64,000 bases of DNA from Pseudomonadota bacterium (GTDB taxonomy: Bacteria > Pseudomonadota > Gammaproteobacteria > Steroidobacterales > GCA-2729495). The position numbers and the translations under genes were made by a program. The notes beneath the pieces are model-generated. The model was not told the DNA's origin. It did no database searches and saw only the letters and a list, made by a program, of their open reading frames with translations. Shown here in pieces: positions 27,854 to 39,276 of the stretch. The stretch spans positions 48,947-112,946 of the forward strand of contig CAUJIY010000025.1 of the NCBI GenBank assembly GCA_963205295.1. The letters run 5' to 3'. Position 1 is the stretch's first letter, and each line of letters opens with the position of its first letter.

Positions 27854-29841
27854 ACCGCCCCGCGGCAGCACGTCATGCCATGGACCGGCGCCAGGTCGCG
27901 TGGGCCGCTGCAGCCATGGTGTTCGGTGGCGCCCCACACCTGTTCATGGTGACGCCCTGGGTGCCACTGCTGGTCCTCGCCATCGCCCTGTGGCGCATCC
28001 TGGCCGCGGCGCGCGGCTGGCGCCTGCCGTCGTTGTGGATCCGGGTGCCGGTGACCGTACTGGCATTCCTCGGTGTGGCGCTGACCTACCGCGGTGTCGC
28101 CGGTGTCGACGCAGGCTCCGCCCTGCTGCTGGTCATGGCGGGCATGAAGCTGCTCGAGACACGCACCGAGCGCGACCGGATCGTCGTGGTACTGATCGGT
28201 TATTTCCTGCTGTTCGCCGTGCTGCTGCGCGAGCAGGCCATCTGGTCGTTCGCCTGGCTGGTCGTCGGCACCATCGGCATCACCGCGGCCCTCGCCCAGA
28301 CCGTGCGGCACGAGCGGTTGCTGCCGGTCCCCGCCGCCGCTGTGCTGGCGGCGCGGCTGCTGCTCCAGGCGCTGCCGCTCGCTGCCCTGCTCTTCGTGTT
28401 GTTCCCGCGTATCCCGGGACCGTTCTGGGCGATGCCCGAGACCCGTTCCGCGGGCATCTCGGGCCTCGACGACCAGATCGAGCCCGGCGACATCGCCGAA
28501 CTCAGCCTCTCCGATGCCGTCGCCTTCCGCGTGCGCTTCGAGGGCGCGGTGCCGCCGGCCGAGGCGCTGTACTGGCGTGGACCGGTGCTGGAACGCTTCG
28601 ACGGCAGGCGCTGGCTCGCCCTGCCCGACGCCACCCGCGAGTCGGCTCCGGATCGCACCCGCGTACCCGGACCCATCTATGGTTACCAGCTGGTGCTCGA
28701 GCCACAGGGCCAGCGCTGGCTGCTGGCGCTGGAGACCCCGCTCGCCTGGTCGGTGCCGCACGCCGCCCTCGGCCGCAGCCTGCAGCTGCAGAGCGCCGAG
28801 CCGTTCGCCGAGCGGCTCTCTTACCGGGCACGCTCGGCCAGCGGCGGCGTGACCCGGGTGGAGCCGCCGCCGGAGGTGCTCGCCTACAACCTGCGGCTCC
28901 CGGCAGGCCGCAATCCGCGCACGCTCGAGCTGGCTGCGAAACTGCGCAGCGACAGCACCGCGGCGCGGACCTACCTCGCGCGGGTGCTGCAGTTCCTCGG
29001 CAGCGGCACGTTCAGCTACTCGCTCACGCCGCCGCCGCTCGGCGTGCACTCGGTCGACGACCTGCTGTTCGGCTCGCGCCAGGGCTTCTGCGAGCACTAC
29101 GCCTCGGCGTTCGCGGTGCTGGCCCGTGCCGGTGGCATCCCGGCGCGCGTGGTGGTCGGTTACCAGGGCGGTGAGCGCAATCCGTTCGGAGACTACTGGA
29201 TCGTGCGCCAGGCCAATGCCCATGCCTGGGTCGAGGCCTGGTTCGACGGTGCCTGGCGGCGCATCGACCCGACGTCGGTCGTCGCCCCGGGCCGCATCGC
29301 GAGCGGCATCGAGGCGACGCTGGCAGCCACGCCCGTCGCAGCCGAGCGGCTGTGGCGGGCCAACGCCTTCATCAACCGCATGGTGCTGTCCTGGGACGCC
29401 GTCAATGCCGTGTGGGACCGCTGGGTCCTCGCCTTCGGGCCGGAGATGCAGGCCGATCTGCTGCTCGCGCTCGGCTTCGAGGTGCCGCGCGTCACGCAGC
29501 TCACCGGCCTCGCCATCGCGGGCACCATCGGCTGCATGCTGGTCATGGGTTTGCTGCTGCGCCAGGCGCCGCGCCGGCGGCGCGATGTCGTCGCGCTCGC
29601 CTACGCGAGCCTGTGCGGCAAGCTGGCCGGCATCGTGCGTGCGCGGCTGCCAGCCGAAACGGCGAGCCACTACGCCGCGGCCATCGCCAGCGCGCGCCCG
29701 GATCTGGCCGGCGAAGTGGATGCGCTCACCGCGCTGTACCTCGAACTGCGCTACGGCGCACCGGCCGACCCGGCGCGCGCGCACGAACTCGCCACCCGCG
29801 TCAGGCGTTTTCGTCCGCGCGCGGCACCCGCACGCCGCTGA
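27850..29841 (+). CDS. TgpA-type transmembrane transglutaminase-like protein (DUF3488)
   Basis: A 663-residue inner-membrane protein. About six membrane segments in the first 180 residues (DUF3488) are followed by a large periplasmic domain with a transglutaminase core. The likely catalytic triad is C414 (QGFCEHYASAFAVLARAGG), H458 (NAHAWVEAWFDG) and D473 (RIDPTSVV). One more membrane segment (IAGTIGCMLVMGLLLRQA) precedes a cytosolic tail. The P. aeruginosa homologue TgpA is essential and has transglutaminase activity. The gene overlaps the DUF58 stop by ATGA and overlaps the convergent transporter gene by 41 bases. Confidence 0.9.
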   Translation: MNRPAAARHAMDRRQVAWAAAAMVFGGAPHLFMVTPWVPLLVLAIALWRILAAARGWRLPSLWIRVPVTVLAFLGVALTYRGVAGVDAGSALLLVMAGMKLLETRTERDRIVVVLIGYFLLFAVLLREQAIWSFAWLVVGTIGITAALAQTVRHERLLPVPAAAVLAARLLLQALPLAALLFVLFPRIPGPFWAMPETRSAGISGLDDQIEPGDIAELSLSDAVAFRVRFEGAVPPAEALYWRGPVLERFDGRRWLALPDATRESAPDRTRVPGPIYGYQLVLEPQGQRWLLALETPLAWSVPHAALGRSLQLQSAEPFAERLSYRARSASGGVTRVEPPPEVLAYNLRLPAGRNPRTLELAAKLRSDSTAARTYLARVLQFLGSGTFSYSLTPPPLGVHSVDDLLFGSRQGFCEHYASAFAVLARAGGIPARVVVGYQGGERNPFGDYWIVRQANAHAWVEAWFDGAWRRIDPTSVVAPGRIASGIEATLAATPVAAERLWRANAFINRMVLSWDAVNAVWDRWVLAFGPEMQADLLLALGFEVPRVTQLTGLAIAGTIGCMLVMGLLLRQAPRRRRDVVALAYASLCGKLAGIVRARLPAETASHYAAAIASARPDLAGEVDALTALYLELRYGAPADPARAHELATRVRRFRPRAAPARR

Positions 29842-31072
29842 GCAACCCGGCACCGGCGACGAACAGCACCAGCACCGACAGAATGCCGAGGCGCTGGGAA
29901 CCCGTGACGAGCGTCGCCGTCCCCGCCAGCACCGGCCCGATGATGGCGGCAAACTTGCCGAGCATGTTGTAGAAGCCGAAGTACTCCCCGCTCTGGCCTG
30001 CCGGTACGAGGCGGGCGAACAGCGAGCGGCTGAGGCTCTGCACCCCGCCCTGCACCAGCCCGACCGCCAGCGCGAGCGCATAGAACCCACCGGTAGTCGC
30101 CACGAACGGCGCCGCCAGTGTCGCCGCGATGTAGACCGCGAGACCGGCGCCGATTCCGGCCCGCACGCCGATCACCGCGGCCAGACGCCCGAAGGCAAGC
30201 GCGGCCGGGAAGGCCACGAAGTTCGTGAGCAGGATGGCCTGCAGCAGCTGCTGGCTGGAAAGGCCGAGCGCCAGGCCGTAGTCGACCGCCATCTTGATGA
30301 TCGTGTACACGCCATCGATGTACAGCCAGTAGGCCAGCAGGAAGCGAAACAGCACGGGCCGGCGGCGTGCCTCCCGCAGCGTGCGCAGGATCTGGCCGAA
30401 GCCGGCGACGAGTGCGCCGGGTCCGCCTTCACGTGCCGGATCGTCGTGCACCCAGGTGGCGAGCGGCACGGAAAAGAGGAGCCACCACCCGGCCACGACC
30501 ACGAAGGCGCCGCGCAGCGCGGCGTTGGTGTCGCCGAGCCCGGCGAGCGCCGGGCGTGCCGCGACCACCACCAGCACCGTGAACAGCAGCGCGCTGCCGA
30601 GGTAGCCGAAGCCGTAGCCGGCGGCGGAAACGCGGTCGTAATCGCCGGGCTGCGCGACGTCGACAAGCAGCGAGTCGTAGAGCGCATTGCAGGCCGCGAA
30701 GGCGATCGACCCGAGCACGTACAGGGTGAGCGCGACCGGCCACTGGCCCGGCCCAGCCAGCGCGAGCGCGGCGGTCAGGGCGACGCCGATGCCGGTGATC
30801 CACAGCAGCCACGCCTGGCGCCTGCCGCTGCGATCGGCCAGCGCACCGAGCAGCGGCATCCCGATCGCGACCAGCAGGCTGGCGATCCCGTTGGCGAGAC
30901 CGAGGCGGAAGGTGCCGACGCTCGACGGGGCACCGTCGTTCCAGTACCCGGCGAGCAGCACCGGCACGAAGCTCGTCATCACCACCAGGGCAAACGCCGA
31001 GTTGGCCCAGTCGTAGAGCACCCAGGCGAGGACGCAGCGTTCACGCCAGACAGAACCCTCGCGTAACGTCAC
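29801..31072 (-). CDS. UMF1-type MFS transporter
   Basis: A 423-residue protein with about 12 hydrophobic segments. The opening CVLAWVLYDWANSAFALVVMT matches the UMF1 (unknown major facilitator, Atg22-like) family, whose members start with a YDWANSAF motif. GALADRSGRRQAWL is the MFS loop 2-3 signature, and GVQSLSRSLFARLVP and EYFGFYNMLGKFAA are also typical. The substrate is unknown. GTG 31072 (VTLREGSVW) is the most likely start, since the residues upstream look non-coding. rimI ends 31 bases upstream on the same strand. Confidence 0.88.
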   Translation of the reverse strand: MTLREGSVWRERCVLAWVLYDWANSAFALVVMTSFVPVLLAGYWNDGAPSSVGTFRLGLANGIASLLVAIGMPLLGALADRSGRRQAWLLWITGIGVALTAALALAGPGQWPVALTLYVLGSIAFAACNALYDSLLVDVAQPGDYDRVSAAGYGFGYLGSALLFTVLVVVAARPALAGLGDTNAALRGAFVVVAGWWLLFSVPLATWVHDDPAREGGPGALVAGFGQILRTLREARRRPVLFRFLLAYWLYIDGVYTIIKMAVDYGLALGLSSQQLLQAILLTNFVAFPAALAFGRLAAVIGVRAGIGAGLAVYIAATLAAPFVATTGGFYALALAVGLVQGGVQSLSRSLFARLVPAGQSGEYFGFYNMLGKFAAIIGPVLAGTATLVTGSQRLGILSVLVLFVAGAGLLSGVRVPRADENA

Positions 31073-31103
31073 CGCCCGGCCTCCGCGGCCATGCGTGGCG
31101 GTC

Positions 31104-31589
31104 TCAACGGCGCCGCCGGTGCCGGTCGACGGGACGGGCGAGCAGCACCGCATCCTCGCTGCCCGCGCTGGCGCGGTAATAGCGGCGGCGCACGCCGATG
31201 CGCTCGAAGCCGTTGGCAAGATACAGCGCGATCGCCGCGTCGTTCGACGGCCGCACCTCGAGGTGGATCTGGTCCGCGCCCGCCTCGGCCGCGCGCTCGA
31301 GCACGATGCCGAGCAGCTGGCGACCGTAGCCGCGGCGGCGGTGCGCCAGGGCGATGCACAGGTTGAGCAGGTGCGCCTCGCCGGCCGCCACCGACATGAT
31401 GGCGTAGCCGACCACCTCGCCGCGGTACTCCATCACCAGGCTGACGTAGCCGGCCAGCAGGCAGTCGCGGAATATGCCCGGGCTCCACGGAAATTCGTAG
31501 GCTTCGCGCTCGAGTGCGCCGACGCGCGGCACGTCGCCGTGACGCATCTCGCGCAACTGCGGAGCGAGCGCGCCCGGGTTGGCGATCAT
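31104..31589 (-). CDS. rimI: Ribosomal-protein-alanine N-acetyltransferase RimI
   Basis: A GNAT acetyltransferase of 161 residues that acetylates the N-terminal alanine of ribosomal protein S18. The acetyl-CoA signature LALAHRRRGYGRQLL-like segment (ALAHRRRGYGRQLLGIVL), EVRPSNDAAIALYLANGFE and RRRYYRASAGSEDAVLL match RimI, as does the early EREAYEFPWSPGIFRDCL. ATG 31589 overlaps the stop of the upstream glycosylase gene (ATGA), so the two are coupled. The C-terminus is Arg-rich. Confidence 0.92.
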   Translation of the reverse strand: MIANPGALAPQLREMRHGDVPRVGALEREAYEFPWSPGIFRDCLLAGYVSLVMEYRGEVVGYAIMSVAAGEAHLLNLCIALAHRRRGYGRQLLGIVLERAAEAGADQIHLEVRPSNDAAIALYLANGFERIGVRRRYYRASAGSEDAVLLARPVDRHRRRR

Positions 31590-32293
31590 GACGCGCGTGG
31601 CGCCACCAGCCGGCACGCCAGCCGCAGGTCGTCCCAGGCGCGGCGTTTTTCCGCGGGCGAGCGCAGCAGGTAGGCCGGATGGTAGGTCACCACCAGCGGG
31701 ATGCCGGCCGGCCCGAACGCATGGGCACGGCCGCGCAGCCGCCCGACCGGTTCGTTCTGGCCGAGCAGGCTCTGCGCAGCGATCCGGCCGACGGCGAGGA
31801 TGAGCCGCGGCGCCAGCAGGTCGAGCTGGGCCTGCAGGTGGCCGGCGCAGGCGCCGATCTCGGCCGGTGTCGGGTTGCGGTTCTCGGGCGGGCGGCACTT
31901 GATGACGTTGGCGATGAAGACATCCCCGCGGCCGAGGCCGACGGCGCGCAGCATCTCGTTGAGCAGCTTCCCGGCGGCGCCGACGAAGGGCTCGCCCTGG
32001 CGGTCCTCCTCGGCACCTGGCGCTTCGCCGACGATGACCCAGCGCGGCGCGCTGTGGCCGACACCGAACACGGTCTGGGTCCGCGTCCGGTGCAGTTCGC
32101 AGCCCTGACAGTCGCGCACCGCGACCCGCAGCCGCTCCCAGTCGGCGACGATCGCCGGTGCCAGCGAATCCGCCACCACTTCTACGGCAGGAGCCGGGGC
32201 TGCCACGCTGTCCGCGGGCGTACGCAGCCGCCAGGTCTCGAGGCCCATCTCGTGCAGGATCATCGCCCGCCGCGTTGCCGACGCCGGCATCAT
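31586..32293 (-). CDS. Uracil-DNA glycosylase, family 4 (Fe-S) type
   Basis: This enzyme removes uracil from DNA for base excision repair. The 235-residue product has an N-terminal MILHEMGLETWRLRTP extension usual in gammaproteobacterial members, then CQGC and IKCRPPENRNPTPAEIGAC, which supply the four Fe-S cysteines. Active-site motifs are VIVGEAPGAEEDRQGEPFVG and VVTYHPAYLLRSPAEKR. ATG 32293 sits two bases after the pssA stop, giving an operon pssA-UDG-rimI-transporter. Families 4 and 5 share the cluster, but the EAPG...E motif and length favour family 4. Confidence 0.92.
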   Translation of the reverse strand: MMPASATRRAMILHEMGLETWRLRTPADSVAAPAPAVEVVADSLAPAIVADWERLRVAVRDCQGCELHRTRTQTVFGVGHSAPRWVIVGEAPGAEEDRQGEPFVGAAGKLLNEMLRAVGLGRGDVFIANVIKCRPPENRNPTPAEIGACAGHLQAQLDLLAPRLILAVGRIAAQSLLGQNEPVGRLRGRAHAFGPAGIPLVVTYHPAYLLRSPAEKRRAWDDLRLACRLVAPRAS

Positions 32294-32295
32294 GA

Positions 32296-33120
32296 TCAGC
32301 TCCGCGGCTGCCCCCCGGCGCGTGCCACCGGCGCGGCGGCGCGCCGGCGCCGCAACCGCCACAGCGACACGGCTGGTCCCGACAGCGCGTAGATCACGCC
32401 GATGCCGAACAGGACGGCCGGAGGATCCATGGCCACCAGCACGAAGGTCAGCGGCACGACGATCACGTACGTAAACGAAATGCGCCCGCGGGCATGCACT
32501 TCCTTGAAGCTGTAGAACGCGAAGCGCGACACCATCAGGGCCCCGGCCACGGCGGTCACGACGAAGGCCAGCACGAGCGTCCAGCCGCCCGTCCAGCCGA
32601 GCTTCGTACCGAGCCAGACCATGCTCATCATCAGACCGGCTGCCGACGGACTCGGCAGGCCCTCGAAGAAGCGCCGGTCGCTGGTGCGTGAACGCACGTT
32701 GAAGCGCGCCAGCCGCAGCGCCCCGGACACGGCGTAGACGAAGGCCGCCAGCCAGCCGAGCTTGGCCCACAGCCAGCCGTACTCGGCCAGGCGCACCAGG
32801 CCCCACTGGTAGACGATCACCGCCGGAGCCAGGCCGAAGGAGACCATGTCGGAAAGGCTGTCGTACTGCTGGCCGAACTCCGACTCCGTGTGCGTCAGGC
32901 GCGCGAGGCGTCCGTCGAGGCCATCGAGCACGCCGGCAATGATGACGGCGATGGCTCCCGCTTCGTAGTGACCATCGATGCTGGCGATGATGCCGTAGAA
33001 CCCCGCGAACAGGCTCCCGGTGGTGAGCAGGTTCGGCAGGACATAGATGGCACGCCGGCGCGGGCGCAGGCCGGCGGTCGGCTCCGCGCTCTCGTCCACG
33101 GCATCGTCGCGGTTGTCCAT
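32296..33120 (-). CDS. pssA: CDP-diacylglycerol--serine O-phosphatidyltransferase PssA
   Basis: PssA makes phosphatidylserine, the precursor of phosphatidylethanolamine. The 274-residue membrane protein has the CDP-alcohol motif beginning at DGLDGRLARL and continuing through EFGQQYDSLSDMVSFG, and about eight hydrophobic segments. YVLPNLLTTGSLFAGFYGI is the typical PssA opening after a charged leader (MDNRDDAVDESAEP). ATG 33120 was chosen. The gene diverges from proS across 140 bases and heads the operon with the glycosylase and rimI. Confidence 0.93.
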   Translation of the reverse strand: MDNRDDAVDESAEPTAGLRPRRRAIYVLPNLLTTGSLFAGFYGIIASIDGHYEAGAIAVIIAGVLDGLDGRLARLTHTESEFGQQYDSLSDMVSFGLAPAVIVYQWGLVRLAEYGWLWAKLGWLAAFVYAVSGALRLARFNVRSRTSDRRFFEGLPSPSAAGLMMSMVWLGTKLGWTGGWTLVLAFVVTAVAGALMVSRFAFYSFKEVHARGRISFTYVIVVPLTFVLVAMDPPAVLFGIGVIYALSGPAVSLWRLRRRRAAAPVARAGGQPRS

Positions 33121-34929
33121 CGGCCGGATTCTGCCACGGTTCCCCGCCGAGGTGGATGGCAGCATGACCCGTGCAGGACGCGGCCCCGCGGCGACTTGTC
33201 GGACCATTGCCGCTAGAATGGCGCCGGATTTTTCCCGAGCCTCGCCGGACCTGCGCACCCATGCGTCTCAGCCAGCTGCCCTGGACCACCCTGAAGGAAA
33301 CTCCGGCCGAGGCCGAAGTCGTCAGCCACCAGCTGCTGCTGCGTGCGGGCCTGATCCGCCGGCTCACCTCGGGCATCTTCACCTGGATGCCGCTCGGGCT
33401 GCGCGTGCTGCGCCGGGTCGAGCAGGTGGTGCGCGAGGAGATGGACCGCGCCGGTGCGCTCGAAGTGCTGATGCCAGCGGTACAGCCGGCGGAACTGTGG
33501 CAGGAGACCGGGCGCTGGGAACGCTACGGCGACCTCCTGCTGCGCATCCGCGACCGGCACGAACGCGACTACTGCTTCGGCCCGACGCATGAGGAGATCA
33601 TCACCGACCTCGCGCGCCGCGAGCTGCGCAGCTATCGCCAGCTGCCGGTCAACTACTACCAGATCCAGACCAAGTTCCGCGACGAGATCCGCCCGCGCTT
33701 CGGCCTGATGCGCGCGCGCGAGTTCGTCATGAAGGACGCCTATTCGTTTCACCTCGACCAGGACTCGCTCGATACGACCTACGCCGCCATGGCGCAGGCC
33801 TACACGCGGATCTTCCGCCGTCTCGGCCTGCGCTTCCGTACCGTCGACGCCGACTCGGGCGAGATCGGCGGCTCGCGCTCGCAGGAGTTCCACGTGCTCG
33901 CCGACTCCGGTGAAGACGCCATCGCCTACTGCGATGCCGACGGCTACGCCGCCAACGTCGAGATGGCGCCGACGTTTCCACCCGCGGCACCGCGCCCGGC
34001 GCCGGCTGCCGCACTCGCCCGCGTCGCCACCCCCGACAGCCGCACCATCGAGGAAGTCAGCGCCCTGCTCCGGACAGCGCCCGCGCGCTGCCTGAAGACG
34101 CTGCTGGTGGAAGCTGCCGACGGTGGCCTGGTGGCGCTGGCACTGCGCGGCGATCACAACCTCAATGCGGTGAAGGCCGAACGCCTGCCGCAGGTGGCCA
34201 GGCCGCTGGCCATGGCCACCGCCGAGCGCATCCGGGCAGTCACCGGTGTGCCGACCGGCTTCGCCGGTCCCGTCGGGCTCGACGTACCGCTGATCGTGGA
34301 TCATGCGGCGGCGGCACTCGCCGACTTCGTCGCCGGCGCCAACGCAGAAGGATTCCACCACACCGGCGTCAACTGGGGCCGGGATGCACCGGAGCCGGCG
34401 GTCGCCGACCTGCGCAACGTGGTCCCGGGCGATCCCTCGCCGCGGGGCGGGGCACTGGAGATCGCGCGCGGCATCGAGGTCGGACACATCTTCCAGCTCG
34501 GCGACAAATACAGCCAGGCCATGCACGCCACCGTGCTCGACCAGGACGGCCGCGAGCGCATCATGACCATGGGTTGCTACGGCATCGGCGTCTCGCGCAT
34601 CGTCGCTGCCGCCATCGAACAGAACCACGACGCGCAGGGCATCGTCTGGCCCGCGCCGATGAGCCCGTTCGACGTCACCCTGCTGGTGCTCAACCCGAAA
34701 AACTCCGACGCCGTCACGGCGGCGGCCGGGGCGCTCTATTTACAGTTGCAGGAGGCCGGGCTGGAGGTGCTCCTCGACGACCGCGATGCCCGGCCCGGCG
34801 TAAAGTTCGCCGAGGCCGACCTGCTCGGCATTCCGCACCGCCTGGTCATCGGCGAGCGCGGCCTCAAGGAAGGACTGGTCGAGTATCGACGCCGCCGCGA
34901 CGGCGCCGAGGAGAAGGTGGCAAGCAGCG

Positions 34930-36823
<1,894 letters not shown>

Positions 36824-36836
36824 GCACCCGCACCGC

Positions 36837-37535
36837 TCAGGAGTTCGCCGACTCCAGCACCGAGCGCACGAACGGGATCGTGAGCCGCTTCTGCGCCGCG
36901 AGTGCGGCACGATCGAGGCGGTCGAGCAGGGCGCAGAGAGCGCCGATGCGCCGATCGGCGCGTGTGAGCAGGTACTGGGCGGTCTCGTCGGGCAGCATGC
37001 AGCCGAGCCACTCGGCGCGCCGGCGCAGCGCCAGCAGGCAATCGGCCTCGGCGAGGGACTCGAGCCGGAACACCCCGCCGGCAGTGAATCGCGAAGCCAG
37101 GTCGCCAAGCCCGAACCCGAGTTGCGCCGGCGGCGCATCGCCAGCCGCCGCCAGCCGGCAGCCGCCGGCAACGAGGCCCTCGTACAGGTGCAGCAGCGCG
37201 CGCTCCCAGTCCGGTCGGCCGGCCACGGCCCCGACATCGTCGAGCGCCACCAACTCGCAAGTGCCCAGCCCGGCAAGCACGCCGGGGTCCGTGCCCTGCA
37301 AGGCGCCAAGCGGCAGGTAGGCGGTGCGCCGCCCCTGGCCATGCGCCGCCGCCACGCTCGCCTGCAGCAGGTGGGTCTTGCCCATCCCGGCCCCACCCCA
37401 CAGCCAGACGATGCGCTCGCCGGCGCCCGCCGCCATCTGCTGCAGCCGCGCCAGCACCAGGGCATTGGGTCCCGGGTGATAGCTGGCGAATACGGCGTGG
37501 GCGGCCAGCCGGATGTCGAGGGCGAGCTGCTCCAT
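36837..37535 (-). CDS. hda: DnaA regulatory inactivator Hda
   Basis: Hda binds the DNA-loaded sliding clamp and stimulates hydrolysis of DnaA-bound ATP after initiation. The 232-residue product has an N-terminal clamp-binding motif (MEQLALDIRL), Walker A GGAGMGKTHLLQA, Walker B VALDDVGAV, and ASRFTAGGVFRLESL and RRIGALCALLDRLDRAAL in the lid region. It is followed, on the opposite strand, by DUF2069 and preceded by the CDP-alcohol phosphotransferase gene, whose last codon lies just upstream. Confidence 0.93.
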   Translation of the reverse strand: MEQLALDIRLAAHAVFASYHPGPNALVLARLQQMAAGAGERIVWLWGGAGMGKTHLLQASVAAAHGQGRRTAYLPLGALQGTDPGVLAGLGTCELVALDDVGAVAGRPDWERALLHLYEGLVAGGCRLAAAGDAPPAQLGFGLGDLASRFTAGGVFRLESLAEADCLLALRRRAEWLGCMLPDETAQYLLTRADRRIGALCALLDRLDRAALAAQKRLTIPFVRSVLESANS

Positions 37536-37539
37536 GGAT

Positions 37540-38091
37540 TCAGGCCCGTGCCGCGAGGGCGCGCGTAGTCCAGCGGATCACGTAATCGAGTCCGCTCACC
37601 ACGCTGGTGACCAGCACGAGCGCACCGGTGACGGTCACCGCGCCCGCCAGCGGCCACGCGGTCAGCTGCCCGGCCAGGACCGTGGCGATGCAGACGAGCT
37701 GCGCCAGGGTGTTGAGCTTGCTCGCCCGTGAGGGCTCGGGCTGCACCGGGCCGACCAGAAAATTGAAGGTGAGGCCACCCGCGACGATAACGGCGTCGCG
37801 GCCGATCACGATGCCGGCCAGCCAGGCTGGAATGTGCCCGAGCCAGGCCAGCGCCACGAACAGGGACACCAGCAGCAGCTTGTCGGCGAGCGGATCGAGC
37901 AGGCCGCCGAGCCGGCTGCGCCAGTCGAAACGCTTGGCGAGATAGCCGTCGAGCGCATCCGAGAAACCGGCGATGCAGACCAGGGCCAGTGCCAGCGGGT
38001 AGCGGCCCCCAAGCAGGGCCAGCACGGTCGGTGCCACGAGCAGGATCCGCAGGACGCAGATCGCGTTAGGGATATCGGCAGCGCGCAGCAT
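37540..38091 (-). CDS. CDP-alcohol phosphatidyltransferase, PgsA-like
   Basis: A 183-residue membrane enzyme, probably making phosphatidylglycerol phosphate from CDP-diacylglycerol. The CDP-alcohol motif is complete: DALDGYLAKRFDWRS followed by GGLLDPLADKLLL. IPNAICVLRILLVAPTVLALL is the usual first helix. ATG 38091 is used; a TTG seven codons upstream is possible. It lies between hda and DUF2066 on the same strand. Other CDP-alcohol transferases cannot be excluded because specificity is hard to read from the motif. Confidence 0.85.
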   Translation of the reverse strand: MLRAADIPNAICVLRILLVAPTVLALLGGRYPLALALVCIAGFSDALDGYLAKRFDWRSRLGGLLDPLADKLLLVSLFVALAWLGHIPAWLAGIVIGRDAVIVAGGLTFNFLVGPVQPEPSRASKLNTLAQLVCIATVLAGQLTAWPLAGAVTVTGALVLVTSVVSGLDYVIRWTTRALAARA

Positions 38092-38115
38092 GGGGCGGGG
38101 ACGGCACCGCAACGG

Positions 38116-39186
38116 TCAGGGCAGGCCTGCGAGCCGATAGTGCATGACCGGCGCTGCACCCGGCGGCGCCGCTGCTGCGTCGGCGGCTGGCTCGAGCAGC
38201 CGTGCCACGGCGAGCGCACGCACCAGCCGCGCATGGTCCGTCCGCAGGCCGAGCTGGAAGACCACGCTATCGCCGACGAGTTCGACGACCGCCAGGGACG
38301 CGACGGCGTCGAGACCCTGCAGGCCGGCGAGCACCGTGCCGTACTGCTCCATGCTGCCGATTCCGCTCACCGCCAGCCGCACGGTGCTGCCACCGGCCGC
38401 CGGACCACCGACGGCGAGCCGTTGTGCGAGCCGTTCGGCGAGCCCGTCCGGGCCGTCGGCAACGCTGCCACGCCATTCCAGCCGCTCCTCGCCGAGGAGC
38501 AGTGTCCAGCGCGCATCGTTCATGCCGGGTGGAAACGTCCGCACCCGTCCCACCAGGACTGCGTCAGCGCCATAGCGGGCGGACGCCGTGACCAGCGGCG
38601 CGGTGAATTCTCCCCAGATGTCCGCCCAGGACACCGCGGCGAGATCCTGCGAGTCCCGCAGCGGCAACGCCAGCGGGATGCCGCGCGTCCGGGCCGTGCG
38701 CAGCAGTTCTTCGCGCAGCGCCGCCCCCGGCCCCGCTTCGGGAGTCGCAGCGGCCAGCACGTCGCGAGCACCGGTGCCGTCGTCCCAGGCGATCCAGGCC
38801 ACGGTGAGGGGCCGCTCCTCGCCCCACACCGGCAATCCGGCGGCCTCCAGCCCACGGCGCACGGCCACCGGATCGAACTGCGCCCACAGGGTACCGGCCG
38901 AGTCGCGGCGGAACTGCTGAACCATTACCGCCGGGTCACCAAAACGCTGGAGAACGCCGGCGTCGCCTGCCAGTGCCCCCTGCCCGCTGACCTTGATCAG
39001 CACCCGCCGCAACGCCTCGGCGAACGCCAGCTGCTGTGCGCCTGCGGTCGCATCCGCAAGCGGCACCGACTCGGCGTACAGGTCCGTGACCCGCACCGCC
39101 CCGGCAGGCGCGGCACTCACCAGCGCCAGCAACGCAACCCATGGCCATTGCCACCGCCCCGCCTGCCCGCCGAACCCCTGCACCAT
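38116..39186 (-). CDS. DUF2066 domain protein, exported
   Basis: A 356-residue protein with a signal peptide (RWQWPWVALLALVSAAPAGA|VRV). The first 130 residues, VTDLYAESVPLADATAGAQQ, FAEALRRVLIKVSGQ and FDPVAVRRGLEAAGLPVWG, match DUF2066. WGEFTAPLVTASARYGADAVLVG and the later beta-rich part complete the family. It has no known activity. The gene is divergent from purM, as in pseudomonads. A perfect TATAAT on this strand at 39210-39215 probably drives it. Confidence 0.87.
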   Translation of the reverse strand: MVQGFGGQAGRWQWPWVALLALVSAAPAGAVRVTDLYAESVPLADATAGAQQLAFAEALRRVLIKVSGQGALAGDAGVLQRFGDPAVMVQQFRRDSAGTLWAQFDPVAVRRGLEAAGLPVWGEERPLTVAWIAWDDGTGARDVLAAATPEAGPGAALREELLRTARTRGIPLALPLRDSQDLAAVSWADIWGEFTAPLVTASARYGADAVLVGRVRTFPPGMNDARWTLLLGEERLEWRGSVADGPDGLAERLAQRLAVGGPAAGGSTVRLAVSGIGSMEQYGTVLAGLQGLDAVASLAVVELVGDSVVFQLGLRTDHARLVRALAVARLLEPAADAAAAPPGAAPVMHYRLAGLP

Positions 39187-39208
39187 GCGCCCGCTCCTGT
39201 GCCTGCAC

Positions 39209-39217
39209 TATTATAGT
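39209..39217. promoter_or_regulatory. Shared near-symmetric -10 region of DUF2066 and purM
   Basis: The sequence ACTATTATAGT at 39207-39217 gives TATAAT on the minus strand (39210-39215) for DUF2066, and TATTAT (39209-39214) or TATAGT (39212-39217) on the plus strand for purM. No convincing -35 element was found on either side. Promoter use in both directions from one AT island is an inference. Confidence 0.45.
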
Positions 39218-39276
39218 CACGCCCCGCCCGGTGCCGGCGTGCATGGCATGCCGACTTCACCCGCCACAGGATCCAC

